From assembly GCA_029449245.1 (NCBI GenBank), contig JANATF010000005.1, forward strand, positions 1,736,001-1,800,000: a DNA stretch of 64,000 nucleotides. The letters run 5' to 3'. The position numbers were made by a program, and so were the translations under genes. The notes under the pieces were generated by a model. It searched no databases, was not told the DNA's origin, and was given only the letters and a program-made list of their open reading frames with translations. This DNA comes from Mortierella alpina (Eukaryota > Mortierellomycota > Mortierellomycetes > Mortierellales > Mortierellaceae). Below, in pieces: positions 11,180 through 23,048 of the stretch. Within the stretch, counting starts at the first letter, position 1; the number at the start of each line of letters is the position of its first letter.

Positions 11180-12589
11180 TCAATGTACCACCAGCAGGAC
11201 TTTCATCTTCTCATAGGATGCAAACGAACAGGCAACCATAGGCGTGACTTTTAGGTATCCAATGCTCAGTCCAACATAGAATCCTCGGAGACCCTTTGCA
11301 GCGTAGATCCTCTTGCATGTGTCCAACAAACTCACAAACACCTTTGGATCCAACGCCCCAGCGACTTGCATGTTCCTCCGAACAACCTCGAACGGATACG
11401 CGGCCGTCATCGACACGGCGCCTGCTACTCCTCCACAAATCAATTCAGCTACAGTCCTCAGTTCTGGCCGTGAGTAATCTCCGTTGCTGTCGGCGAGTCC
11501 ACGGCTCTGATTAGGTTTCACGGTCCAGTCGGGGATATACACGCGGCAAAACTCCTGCATGACATCATGTGTGAGGAAGGAAGCGCCAGCATACGGGACC
11601 ATACCCACGACCGTACAGAGGAAGCCTCGGTAAAAGTTAGCGATTTGGAATGTGGAGAGGCCACGGAGGATGCCAGGCCGAGCCTGACTCGCTGCAGATT
11701 CGTGATAGATCTTACTGACCAGGGTCATGTACGGGGTTGCCTTTGCTTCGTAGGCCAAGCGGACTCGAATAAGATCCAGTGGGTATGTGAAAAAGACAGC
11801 TGTTGCGCCTAGGAGGACCAATAACTCAGTAATGGCCGTCAATTCAACAAGAATGTATGTCACTGAAGAACAGCTCGTACGCAAAACGCAATGGCACACA
11901 TACCGGCTAGCGAGCCTGCGATGAACTTCTTGTACGGAGAAACGTCTCTTCTGGCTGGCATCAGCAACTGCGAGCGGGTAATCGTTTTAGAGCGTACAAT
12001 TAGACATTGGAGTATACATCGCCATGGATATCACGGAACTCTATCGGGATAAGATTAGCCAGGACAGGAGATTGCGGGTTTTTACATTGTGGTATTGTTC
12101 ATAGGCCATGAACTTGATGGCAGCGTATGGAAAAATCCGTAGCACGGTCGCTGAGTTTCCTTGAAAGAGTCCTCGCCATCCCACGGATTTCCGAATATCT
12201 CTTCCGGCCTTGAAAACACCTGTCCATGTACCTATTATGACAAGGTGTAAAAAGTGTATGTCAGACACTTAACGTTGATACTTACGTCGCCGACTCCGTC
12301 GCTTTACCTGCGTATTTCTCATAGGATGGGTTGCGTGCTTGGAACAGGATCTTGACCCTATCGAGAGGGGCGATCGCGGTTTTTGCCTGTTACAGATGGG
12401 CGAGGATGTTTGTTGTTGTCAGATCGAGGATTTGCTCTGCTCTCAAAAATGCACATAGAACGACGTCTAAGGAGTTTTCCGTACAATGACACCCGACAGC
12501 CCACCGGCGATCATGGTCCGTGCCACATAGCTCCACGACTGAGTGTCCCGCACACGAATCTCCAAGTCATCGGGTCCGGTGTGCATCAT
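11180..12589 (-). CDS. Mitochondrial carrier, CoA-transporter type (Leu5/SLC25A42-like)
   Basis: Five exons on the minus strand: 12589-12485, 12386-12308, 12219-12086, 11967-11904 and 11808-11180, 336 aa. Three carrier repeats each show the PX[DE]XX[KR] signature: PLDRVK, PLDLIR and PFEVVR. Repeat 1 begins [20 protein letters not shown], then [20 protein letters not shown]. The Leu5/SLC25A42/SLC25A16 group moves coenzyme A (or adenine nucleotides) across the inner mitochondrial membrane. The [16 protein letters not shown] block favours this group, but the substrate is inferred from resemblance only. Other ADP/ATP-like carriers remain possible. Confidence 0.85.
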
Positions 12590-12740
12590 CAAGTCATGAC
12601 TTTGACCTCCTGGCGTTGTATCTCTTATGAACAGCGTAGTTTAAGGCAGGCGAGGTGGGTGGATGATGACCAACCAACGACACGGGCTTTGTCCGTTTTG
12701 GGTTGCACAAACCAAGCGTTCTACGCAATATGAGTGTATT

Positions 12741-12840
12741 CAGAGCGAGCAGAGTGAGCAGAGTGAGGAGAACGAGGGGAATGAGGAGAGGACAGTGAGG
12801 GGAATGAGGAGAGGGCAGCGAAGCGGGTGGAATGAGAGCG
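12741..12840. repeat. Imperfect purine tandem repeat (GAGNGAG-like)
   Basis: About 100 bases of degenerate purine-rich units such as AGAGTGAGCAGAGTGAGGAG, repeating with irregular 8-20 base spacing. It lies between the carrier start at 12589 and the DUF2358 stop at 12945, so it belongs to the carrier promoter, the DUF2358 3' UTR, or both. Confidence 0.6.
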
Positions 12841-12944
12841 ATGAATGTCGGATGCGAGGTGAAAAGCAAATGGGTCACACAGCACAAAAGCGACAAGTGG
12901 TTGTGTCTCACTTCTCCCTATTCTCATTACAGCAACCCACACCT

Positions 12945-14322
12945 TTATTTGTTGACGATGCAGCCTAATCCAAGTCGCTTTCTCGTGTCGGGTTCCTCTG
13001 AGGTAGCTGTAGCTGCAGGACGCGTCCTGCTCAGGAGCCAGCCCCACCATGCAAACGCACGCTGGATCGCCTCAGGGCTGGGTGAAGGCATGATGTTCTC
13101 GATCCGATGCTCGTCAATCAGGCCATAGTCATTGAACGTGTACACAAAAAGACCCGCATACGACGATGGCGGTGGCGACGTGGGTCCTGAGGAGGTCAAC
13201 ACAACCGAGGGTCGGGTCGTGCCCTTCATGGTCCAGCGCACTGTCACGGTCGTGGCAGGAAGCGGGGGTTCTCCTCCTCCTCCTGCTCCTGCTCCACCGC
13301 CTTCTGCCTCAGTGGATCCGCTGTCCAGTTTTACTAGGCCGTCATATCCATTGCCAGATTTCTTATGAACTGCATCCCACGACGTTTGCAGGTCGAGGTT
13401 GAGTAATGATGAGGATGATGAGACTGATGACGGTGACCGCGATAATGATGTGGCTAATGATGTCGAACTAGTGCGAGCCATTTTTGCTGATGCTGAGGTG
13501 TCGTCAAAGTCACTGCCAGAGTCCATGCCTTTCAATCCTCTGGATCCTCGATCATTGACACGGATAGACTGAATCTCAAATTCAATGTCACGGAACCACA
13601 TCTTGAAGCTCCATCGGATAGCCCCTGCAAGCAAGAAGTAGATAGGTTTGCCTTGTAGCGAGACATTTGTATGGCTCGCCTCTACCAGTCGAACATTGGA
13701 CGCATAGATCGAGGTTGTGCAGATTCCCTGTTGGAAAAACTGCGGGAGCTCCTCGCGAAGAGTCCTGATGGCTATCCAATGAGAAGGAGGTGAAGCAAAT
13801 CGTGAGTGACGATTCAGTGTCTTGTCGTTCCTTTCTTCTTCTGGCAACAGAGGTTGCCGTTGCGGCAGATGGGGCTTAAGACGGGGCTGTAGTACCTGAT
13901 CCAACACGTATCTTATACTCCTGGGGTGAAATGAAATCATCCTCACCGCCAGAGTACCTCAGGATTGACTCCTTCTTGCGGCTGTTCTCTGTCATAAGCG
14001 TCCTCATGAAGTAGTTGGTATGGCCGCGGGAGCAGTCTTGTTGCGGAATTGTTGCGAAAAGTGGTCTCCCACGGCTGGCAGACAAGCAGCGGCGAACATT
14101 GAAGGTGTGCCTTGGGGGCTGCAATGCCGGTACTCGTAGCGAGGACGCCGTGGTGAACGCGCGTGTGCCCTGAGCTATTGAGGAGCGAGCACTCTTGTCA
14201 AGCTGGTTGAATGCGAGTCTTGCCGGGTCATGACGCGGCATGAGGTTGATTTGTCGGGTGATTCTCATGGATGGCGCGCAAGGTGAAGTGTGTGGTGTAG
14301 AATGAAGTGGAGGGAAAAACAC
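12945..14322 (-). CDS. Mitochondrial DUF2358 protein (C6orf136-like)
   Basis: Two exons, 14322-13896 and 13771-12945 (minus). From the ATG at 14322 this gives 416 aa; from the ATG at 14268 (MRITRQINLMPRHDPARLAF) it gives 398 aa. The latter start opens with an Arg-rich, acid-poor stretch that looks like a mitochondrial presequence. The core TLREELPQFFQQG ... SIYASNVRLVEA ... WFRDIEFEI, the strand VTVRWTMKGTTRP, and the C-terminal motif FNDYGLIDEHRIENIMPS match DUF2358 of plant plastid proteins and human C6orf136. The fold is thought to be SnoaL/NTF2-like and no activity is known. A Ser/Gly-rich insert splits the domain. Confidence 0.8.
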
Positions 14323-14948
14323 TATGTGACGTATATTTGAAGGTACAGAAAATCTCCTTTTTTATTTCTGACGACGAATGGTGCAGACTAACGCTCCTGG
14401 GTCCTGCGCTCTGGTTCTCGGGTCCTGGGTCCTTGCTCCTGGCTACTGCTGGTCTAAGGGCGTCGCTGAGGAGGTGGGGGTGGTGGGACTCCACGTCTGA
14501 ATGATTATAGAAGAGAGAGGAGAGGAAGAAAGAAGAGGAGGAAAAAGAAAAAGAATGGTTCCCGAGAAAAGCCATCCTTGTGGTTGGTCATTTTGTTCTC
14601 CGTTGCATCCTGGCACTCATACATGACGCTCCCTTGCTCTGGAGGTTCCTCGTACGTGCTCATATAATTCAAATTCGCCTGCCCGTTCTTTCCTCAATCA
14701 TGCGCCATTGAGCCCAAGGTATGTGATTTCCAGGTGTGATAACGCCCAATCCTTTTTCCTCGATGCCCTGTCCTTTTCGCTCCATTCCTGCTCTTATTTT
14801 GTGTTCCGTTATCCTCGCCACTGTACTCTGGTAGCTCAAAACACATTTACAAACACAGCAAAGTAACAAAGAACAGGCAGCAAGAACTGCGCCATGCATT
14901 CAAAAGAAATCGAGCCTTTCAGCAAGCGCTGTGAAATTTGCAAATAAC
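14323..14948. other. Intergenic between DUF2358 and SR-protein genes
   Basis: It holds the DUF2358 promoter, which is C/T-rich on the minus strand near 14500-14560, and the 3' UTR of the SR-protein gene. No further gene was seen. If the SR gene is spliced once more after 14953, its last few codons would fall near 14900-14930. Confidence 0.45.
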
Positions 14949-16063
14949 TTACCCATAGGGAGAAGGGGAGCGACGACGACCGGCATCGCGGTAATAGGGA
15001 GAAGGGGAGCGTCCACGGTATGCGCCTGGGCGATAAGGGGAACGGGGGCGGTATCCTCCGCTGGGTCCGCCGTATCCTCGATCGGGGGAGCGCGAGTAGC
15101 CGCGACCACCACGGTAACCGTAGTCATAAGGGTCTCTTCCTCCAGCGGCTCCTCCTCCTCCGTAACGGGCAGGCGAGCGGCCACGTCCATAGCGGGGGGG
15201 CGATGGTGGACCGCGGCGGTAGTCGCTGTAAGGAGGTCCGGCAGGACGTCTAGTATCAGGTCCCCTGAAAAATAATTATAAAAAGAAAGCGCTCATCAAT
15301 AGGTGTTTCGTCGCTTCGTCGTTTGGCCACCTCGTCCCGATGTTAGGGGGTAAGAGTTGGTTGTATGATCCTCGTACCTGCAGAAGCGGGCCAAATGACC
15401 AGGCTCACCGCACTTGAAGCACTTTCCAGACTTGACGTCCAAGCCCTTCTCGCTCGCCTCTGGGCAGTCTCGTGCCCAATGTCCAGTCTGGTTGCAGAGG
15501 AAGCATCCACTGCCAGGTCCACCTGAGCGTCTAGACCACTCCACCGAAATTCTGTTTCCATCGAGCTCATATCCGTTCAGCTTGGTCACAGCATCGTCGG
15601 CATCGCGGGGATCCTATGGCACGATGACATGTACAATATGGATTAGATCTCAGGCTCCCAGCATCCAATAAGAGCTATAAAAACCAAGTGCTATCTGTGT
15701 ACACTGCTTACCTCATATTCAACAAACGCAAAGCCTCCATGCTTCAGCTCGACGGAGAGGATGCGGCCATACTTCTCAAAGAGCTCCTCGACATCACGTC
15801 TCTCAGTCCTAGGGCTCAAGTGTCCAACATAGACGGTGGTGTGGGTGCCGGCGCCTGAAGGTGCAGGGGCTCCTCCTTCAGCAGCTGCGTCATCATCACA
15901 AAACAAGTCGAGATTGGAATTAGATTCTCATCCATAAAATAGGCCAACAACACCACCGGCTGTGGTTGTCGGCTGACACAACACAGGGAGCAGCGAGTCA
16001 TCGAGCAGATGCTTCAGCTTATTTACCTGGAGGAAGTGGTGGGGGTGGGGGTGGCAAAGACAT
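14949..16063 (-). CDS. SR-type splicing factor, one RRM and two zinc knuckles (RS2Z-like)
   Basis: Four exons: 16063-16027, 15884-15712, 15613-15378 and 15264-14949 (minus), 253 aa. A proline-rich start ([10 protein letters not shown]) precedes an RRM with RNP2 VYVGHL and RNP1 [10 protein letters not shown]. Two CCHC zinc knuckles follow, [14 protein letters not shown] and [14 protein letters not shown]. The C-terminus is an Arg/Ser/Gly/Tyr tail with repeated RSPSPYY-like motifs. SR proteins bind exonic enhancers and help recruit the spliceosome in the nucleus. One RRM plus two knuckles is the layout of plant RS2Z proteins; animal SRSF7 has one knuckle. The stop TAA overlaps a possible donor (GGGTAAG), so a short extra C-terminal exon is possible. 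Confidence 0.87.
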
Positions 16064-16266
16064 GGCAGGGCTGTTGTTTGCTTGTAGTGTGTTGTGTTGT
16101 GTTGTTGTGGAAGAAGACAAGGCCCGCAGGGGATGAACCAGGTAAATACAAAAATGAATCACATGACCCTGACTTGCTAAGCCTCCCTCTCCTCTTCAAA
16201 ACGCATCCTCCTGTAGATGAATCCCATCGCTATTTTCCTCTCCACCACCGAACGGACTTCAACACC
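16064..16266. promoter_or_regulatory. Divergent promoter, SR protein / SWI3
   Basis: Only 203 bases separate the two opposite start codons, so both core promoters must overlap here. It includes a GT-rich block near 16070-16110 and a C/T-rich stretch before the SWI3 ATG. No TATA box is evident. Confidence 0.6.
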
Positions 16267-19200
16267 ATGCCGGGTCGCAAGTCGGGAGGCGCTGACCTCG
16301 ATTTCTACCAGTCGCCACACACCATCGCCCACTTTGAGCATATCAAGGAGCCCCTGGCGCGTGATCTGAGCCTCAGCCCAGACGAGGCAGCCAATCTCTC
16401 AGGAGAGAGCCTCGCGCTGCTCATTCACGCCCTGCAGCAGTTCCAGGAAGACGTCCTTGGCGCAAGCTACGCAAAAAACGCCCGCAGCCTGCACCAGGCA
16501 CCCGCGAGGATCCCAGCCAAGGTCTTCAGGAGCGTCTCCATCACCCCAAGCTCCTCCATCTACAAAGTTCTCTTGGCCGCGTTCCAGTACCGCCAGAAGA
16601 ATGGATGGCAGGACTGGGATCTCGCTAACCCTGCTAAACAGACTCAGTACATTAACATGATTTCTCACATTCGCGAGGTTCTTGTTTACAATGGAGTCTT
16701 CAAGAACCCCTGCGTTGCCTTTTCGGAATCAGTGTCTGTTGAGGAACGCGAGGCGCTCACACCAATCATCGACCAACTCGGTGGTAAGTGACGCAGATCT
16801 GCGTGGCCTAACTGTACAACCTTTTATGTCACAAAGGTCGTTTTGACTGATGGTCTCTTAAACTCTTGTCCATAGGTACCGTGGTGTTGGATGCTCAGCA
16901 AGTCTCGCAGGCGACGCATATCTTGCAGCCTTCATCCAGCGAGCAATCAAGTCCCGAAGGAGAGGAGTGGCTCCGTACATTGGAAAAGAAGGACGGAAAG
17001 GTGCTTGTCCATTATTGGTACCACCCGGACTCTTATGACGAGTGGATTCTGCAGACCTCAAGCGAATTCGAGGATCCTCAGCCCGCACCCGCACACTCTG
17101 GTGTGTGGAACGTTTCGACTCGATGGGTCAAGGACAGTGCAAAGTTCAACGAGTGGACCAACGAGGAGGATTACGAGACAGGCGGGGAGAATGATAACCA
17201 CAGCGGATCAAGGACTGCCTCCCCTGCGCCTTCCAGCAACCGATACAAGAGCAAGCGGGACCATTCAGATGTGATCGAATCAGAGTCGGACCCCAAGAGA
17301 GTCAAGCGCAGCGCGTCGGAGACGCCCTTGGAGACTGAAGTGAAGCAGCAGTCGACTCAGAGTAAGACAGTGGAGCAGTCTGGGCTTGAAAATGAACAGG
17401 ATGCTGTCATGGAGGAGGCCTCGGGATCTGCTACCGAAGCGTCGCAGGAGCCCGATAACACCCTCCCAGCCGACGTGGACTCTATGGAGGTCGATTCCAA
17501 GGGCGAGGATGCAGAAAGCAAAGCTGACGAGTCGGTGGCCAAGGAGGCCGAAGCAAAGGACGCTAGCGTGACTGAGCAAGACTCAAACCGCGGGAGCGCG
17601 CCGCCAGAGAATGAAGAAGCTTTGACGCAGGCAGAAGCGGAGCGTTTCCAGCTGGAAGAGGAAGCAGGACGCTATCTCTCCAAACAGACACAGGAGGTCA
17701 TCATCCCTTCCTATGCAGCATGGTTCTCGCTGTCAAAGATTCATGAGATTGAGCACAAGTCCTTGCCAGAATTTTTCAACCTCAAGAACCGCAGCAAGAC
17801 CCCAACAGTGTACAAGGACTACCGCGACTTTATGATCAACACCTACCGTCTCAACCCATCAGAATACCTAACTGTCACGGCATGCAGAAGAAACTTGGCT
17901 GGAGATGTGTGTGCCATCATCAGAGTGCACGCGTTCCTGGAACAGTGGGGACTCATCAATTACCAGGTACAGAACGCTCACGTCAAATATCACAGGCAGA
18001 ATGGAGGCGAGCATGAGGGACACCTTTTAATCCCCGTCTTCTTTTTCAACTTCCATTTCTAGGTTGATCCTGATACGCGTCCCTCAACCGTTGGACCGGC
18101 CTTTACAGGCCACTTCCGTGTCACTGCGGACACACCTAGAGGTCTCCAGCCTTTCCTCCCAAGCGTAGCTGCCCCGACGGCCGCTCTTGCAAACGGTGAG
18201 CTGAAGGCGTCCTCTGGAGGATCGAAGCAGGAGCTTAACATGGAGCTCCGTCGCAATATCTTCACGAACGGATCGGCAGCTGCCTCTAAGGACGGCGATG
18301 ACAATTCTAGCTCGAAGCAGCAGCAGCAGCAAAGATTCAACTGCTTCACATGCGGCACGGATTGCACCAAGATTCGTTACCATAACATCAAGACAAAAAA
18401 TCTTGAGCTCTGCTCCAATTGTTACACTGAGGGTCGCTTCCCTTCAACCATGACGTCTGGTGACTTTATCCGACTCAATGCTCAGCATTTCAAGCACGCC
18501 ACTGACGACGAATGGACGGATCAGGAGACACTCTTGCTGCTTGAGGGACTTGAGCTGTATGATGAGGACTGGAATCAGGTGGCGGAGCATGTTGGAACCC
18601 GCAGTCGCGAGCAGTGCATCCTTCACTTTTTGAAAATGCCAATTGAGGATCCTTATCTCGGTGGATCGACAGAGAGCGAGCTGGGTCCACTTCAGTATCA
18701 CCGTATCCCATTTAGTCAGGCAGACAATCCAGTCATGAGCGTAGTCGCATTCCTGGCCAGTGTTGTGAACCCGAGCGTGGCCCAGGCCGCCGCAAAGAGC
18801 GCACTAAAGGAATTGGCAGATCTCAGCAAGCCTGCAAGCGGGGACAAGGACGAAGAGCAGAATGAGGATTCTGCTGAAAAGGCCACCGAGTCGGAGAAGA
18901 TGGATGTGGACAAGTCAACAAATGGCGACGCCAAGGAAGACGAGGATGCGGAGATGAAGCAGGAGGAGGTTGCCGCGGAAAAATCAGACACGGATATTGC
19001 AGGCATGCCACGCTCTACCCTGGAGAAGGCGGCCGCTGCTGCTCTCGGATGTGCAGCAGCAAAAGCCAAAACTTTGGCCGATAACGAGGAGCGCGAAGTC
19101 CAGCGTTTGGTCAGCCAGGTTGTGGAGTCTCAGTTGAAAAAAATGGAACTCAAGCTTCAGCAGTTTGAGGAGCTGGAGAGTGTTCTTGAGACGGAAAGGA

Positions 19201-19475
19201 GAGAGCTGGAGAGACAGAGGCAGCAGCTCTACCTGGATCGCCTGGCGATGAAGAAGAGTATCATGGCCATGCAAGAGAAAATGACTCAAGCCCGGCACAG
19301 CGCCAACCCCCAGATGTTGTCAAGCATTGTCGTCCCTCCTGGCGGAGTGGGGGGAAATGGATCTGCATTCCAGGCGCAGCAGACGCAGGGACAAGGACAT
19401 GCACAAGGACACGGACTAGTGCCCCCAAGTCGTGACCCCAATGCACAGGGCGTTGTCGTCCAGCCCCTGCCATGA
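16267..19475 (+). CDS. SWI3/SMARCC-type SWI/SNF chromatin remodelling subunit
   Basis: Exons 16267-16783, 16876-17966 and 18063-19475 total 1006 aa. The N-terminal MarR-like/chromo-type region ([13 protein letters not shown]) is followed by an acidic linker. The SWIRM domain spans about residues 446-540 ([20 protein letters not shown]). A ZZ-like zinc module lies near 628-665 (CFTCGTDC ... CSNCY). The SANT domain covers about 684-735 ([20 protein letters not shown]). A coiled coil near 880-950 precedes a Gly/Gln-rich tail. In this family the subunit scaffolds SWI/SNF or RSC complexes in the nucleus; the sequence does not decide which. The gene is divergent from the SR-protein gene, with 203 bp between start codons. 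Confidence 0.93.
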
Positions 19476-20011
19476 TGAGGCGCGACTACGTTTTCTTTCT
19501 CTCCTCTTCAACTGCTCTCTCAGCTCGTGTTTTTTCTCCTCTTCTGTAGTCCACGTAAAGGTTATTGCCCATGGGATACACATAAAGTATTGTAATAAGT
19601 GTTTGTAGACCCGGTTCCGACGCGTTCATCTTGTATTACTCGATCCAACACGAGGCGAAATTGCAATCAGGGCCGACGTATTTCGTTCACGCAAAGACAA
19701 AGGACGACAACTGTCAGGCGAGTTCTCGTTGAGCAGAGCGTTTTAGAACACGAAAATGGGCTGGTCCACATCACCCAGAATCACGGGCCGATGTAGAATT
19801 ATATAAGAGCTCTCACTTTTCTCTCCCTAGCTATCTCTGTCACCCTCTCATTCACTTCTACCGGACATCGCGCTCTACCCCCTCCCCTATTCCCCATCCA
19901 CTCACGCGATCCCTTTCTCCCATTGTACCACATATTCAAGCAATTGACTTGATCCACACACGCACACATACACACGCGCCAACAAAAAAAAAGACTCCTC
20001 CAAGGTACCTG
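19476..20011. other. Intergenic: SWI3 3' UTR and chitin deacetylase promoter
   Basis: No ORF of interest was seen. The right half is the deacetylase promoter, with a TATA element near 19800 and C/T-rich, CA-rich leader sequence running to the ATG at 20012. Confidence 0.5.
19800..19807 (+). promoter_or_regulatory. TATA box of the chitin deacetylase gene
   Basis: TATATAAG sits about 205 bases upstream of the deacetylase ATG and is followed by a C/T-rich leader. It is one of the few TATA-like elements in the window, which fits a regulated cell-wall gene. Confidence 0.5.
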
Positions 20012-21436
20012 ATGGCTTCTTCCAAAAACGCAAAGAAAGCCAGAGTGATCAGTCTGATCAGCTCGATCGCCTTGATTGTCGGTCTTATGTCGTGCCCGAA
20101 CCGCGTTGATGCAGTGCTTCCCAAGAAGATTCCTCATAAAGCTGATATCTCACACCCCAAGGGACAGAGTCCCTGGCCCGATTATGGTGAAGTGCCCGAA
20201 GTGAATACCCCCGAGGTCAAGGCATGGGTCAAGGCCGTTAATTGGGCCAAGGTTCCCAAGCTGCCCGTCCGTCCTGTCGACCACATGGGTGACCCTCCAG
20301 AGTGCAATGGGAAGCACAAGGGCGAGTGCTGGTGGACTTGCGACATGTGCGTTGAACCGGATGATGTGGTCGATTGTCCTGGCAAGAATACCTGGGGTCT
20401 GACGTTTGATGATGGCCCTCAGACTGGTGTAACAGAGGATCTGTTCTCGCTGCTGCATGAGAAGAACGTCACTGCGACGTTCTTTGTCACTGGGATGAAG
20501 TCCACCAAGGGACCATGGCTTCTGCAGGAGACTATCGATCGCGGTCATCATCTGGCCAGTCATAGTAAGCTTTCTGCTCTGCGAGGGTTCACATCATGAG
20601 AAGAAAAAGGGTAAAAATAGCATCTGACAATCCTCTTGCCCTGAACGCGTCCATGCATAGCCTGGTCCCACTCTGGTCTCACGACCCTGACCAACGAGCA
20701 GGTTGTCGCCGAGCTCATGTGGACGCAAAAGTATATCTTTGACCACACAGGATACAAGGTCAAGTACTTCCGCCCGCCCTATGGTATGTTGATCCCATTC
20801 TGCTGTAAAAAAAAAAAAAAAAAGGGGCCGCGTTCCTTTCGCGTTTCTTCCATTTTCGACTCGAAAAATAATCCCCTTACTTTTGTGTATGATATTACAG
20901 GCGATATTGACAACCGCGTCCGTGGTATTGCGCGTGAGTTGGGCTTCAAGACTGTGATCTGGTCCAACGACTGGGACACCCAGGACTGGCAACTGGAAGA
21001 GAACTCGATCACGCCCAAGGAGGTAGTCAGCATCTTCAAGAGCGATCTCGATGAGCTCAACCGTCGCAAGAAGGGTGTCATTACCTTGGAGCACGATGGA
21101 GACCAAAGGATGGCTCATATGGCCCGCACGCTTTTGGAGATGGGGCTCAAGAAGGGACTCAAGCCTATGAGCATCGCTCAGTGTATGGGCGACAAGGTCG
21201 GTTACCTTCAGGTGCCAGTGCCTGCTCCCGTTCCGGTCAAGGGACCCTCAAAGCCAGCGCAGCAGCCACACCAGGACCCCGCTTCTGAAGCTGGGGACAC
21301 GAAGGACACCATGTCTGGTGCACTCCCAGCAGGTGATGTGGCCAAACAATCCTTCGCTAGCTCAGCCTTGTCTCTCACTGGACTGTCGGTTGCATGCTGG
21401 GTTATGTCCACTGTAGTGACCTCTTTGGTTCTTTGA
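20012..21436 (+). CDS. Chitin/polysaccharide deacetylase, secreted and GPI-anchored
   Basis: Exons 20012-20564, 20661-20783 and 20901-21436 give 403 aa. It removes N-acetyl groups from cell-wall chitin to yield chitosan. The N-terminus has a signal-like hydrophobic stretch (VISLISSIALIVGL, about residues 12-26). The NodB-homology domain shows motif 1 TFDDGPQ at about 131-137, the metal-binding HTWSH across the first splice, RPPYGDIDNRVR across the second, WDTQDWQLEE, and ITLEHD. The catalytic and metal-binding Asp-His-His set is therefore intact. A Pro/Gln linker leads to a hydrophobic C-terminal segment (LSLTGLSVACWVMS...), as expected for a GPI signal. The second intron contains a run of about 18 A. 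Confidence 0.93.
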
Positions 21437-21616
21437 ACCCAAACACCCGAAGCAACACACTAAGTACAAAGTACACCAAGGATTCTATTGTCAACGGTTG
21501 CAATAGCAAAGTCAAAGCAACCTCATGCGGCATTTAGATTTAGGAACTCTTCAGCAATAGTAAACGCGCCTTCAATATCTCAAGAGCGGAATAAGTTGTT
21601 GATATATAAATAGTAT

Positions 21617-23048
21617 CTACTTTTGAGCGCCCTGCAGGGACATGGCTATTGCCTGCTGCATCATTTGTGCCTCCAGGTCATCATCATCGTCATCATTGTC
21701 ACCATCATGGCCTTGGTTGACCCTGTCAAAGCTCTCGACCACTGCTGCAGACTCATGCCCACCCAAACGATGTCCTGCCCCGCCAAATGCAGGAGTGGGA
21801 TCTTTTGACTGCTCCTGCTGGTTCGAATGCGCATTCTGCAGTGGCATCGTTGCGGCCATGTCATCCACTTCGCATCTTGGTAGGAAGGATGGCGTGGTAA
21901 CCAGAACGCTTGTTGAAGGTCGCCGGGTCTCCTTTCCGGTGCCGCTTTCAGTCGGTTCAACACGAGTCCGTTTATGAGTCGTTGAGGTGTCGATTACTGC
22001 TGCTGTTACTGATGAAGAGGAAGACGCGCTCTGTTGAGATGCTCTTTCGCGCTCTTCTAGTCTCTGTCTCCGGATCCGCTCCATCTCCTGACGCTCGCTC
22101 AAGAATCCCGTTGCTGTTGCAGGCAAGGGTGTAGTGGAGGTCGCTGCCGGATCTGCACTCGTAAAGGGCAAGGATGATGCTTTCTCTATTGCTGCTGGAT
22201 TCGTGACCCGCCCCACTGGCATCTCTGTTGTTGCTGCAGAGGGGTTGTCATCCTTGGTCAAGGGTCGGACAACAAAGATCGAGTAGCCCTGTGCATCGAG
22301 TTGGGAGAGGGTCATGCCCAGGTAAGTAGCAGACATGTGCTGCGGCTGTGGATGCAGCGAGTTGAGATCGTACCACCGCTGAGTCGAGGGTCCGAACCGA
22401 CGTAGCGTATACCAATGCTGCTCCAGATTACAGATGAACGCAGCCTCGCGTCTACAGTGTAAGAAGTTGGGCACGAGTCATATCAGCATATGCCTTCTTC
22501 CTTTGTCTACAAGAAGTGATTACATTTGCGAAGATACGTTACTCTGGTTCCGCTTTGGCGTCGCTCACTTCCTCGGCGCCCCAGGGGATAATTTGGATGT
22601 TCCAAATGCTCAAGGCATGGCTAAGAACCTGTTGTCAAAAGGGAAAGTCGTTCATTACTACCGAGTTCCTTACCACATTTTCTTCTTTGTTGCTATTCAA
22701 TTACCTGGACTGAGAAGAATCCTGAATCGTCCATGTTCTGACTTTTGATGTCTCCTGAGCCAGATCCAAAGTTGCCGAGGGCATCCTGTTCCTTTTGATC
22801 CAACTGGCGTGCCAGTTCTGCTAGATCGATGGCTGTGAAATAGGGTCCTTGGAGCAGAGCGTTCAAGCAGTGCTGTGCACAGAGGTTGCCCTCTTGCTAC
22901 ATGACGTTCATGGTGGTCAAGGGTGTTTGTTAGTATAGAGGTTGTGTGTGTGCAGCCTGCAAAAAGCAAAGTGTGGGAGGTTCAATGAACACTGATGCGC
23001 ATCGACTTTGGGTACCTGCTCATGAAAGATGTAAGGAACCAGGTCCAT
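21617..23048 (-). CDS. ATXN3: Ataxin-3-like deubiquitinase (Josephin domain + UIM)
   Basis: Four exons: 23048-23016, 22896-22705, 22628-22543 and 22451-21617 (minus), 381 aa. The Josephin start MDLVPYIFHEQQEGNLCAQH holds the catalytic Cys. The catalytic His is in EQHWYTLRRFG and the Asn in WYDLNSL, so the cysteine-protease triad is complete. A charged coiled stretch (RQEMERIRRQRLEERERA) and an acidic run lead to a C-terminal ubiquitin-interacting motif (LEAQMMQQAIAMSLQ). No polyglutamine tract is present. The protein trims ubiquitin chains in protein quality control. The gene is divergent from the Nudix gene. Confidence 0.94.
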
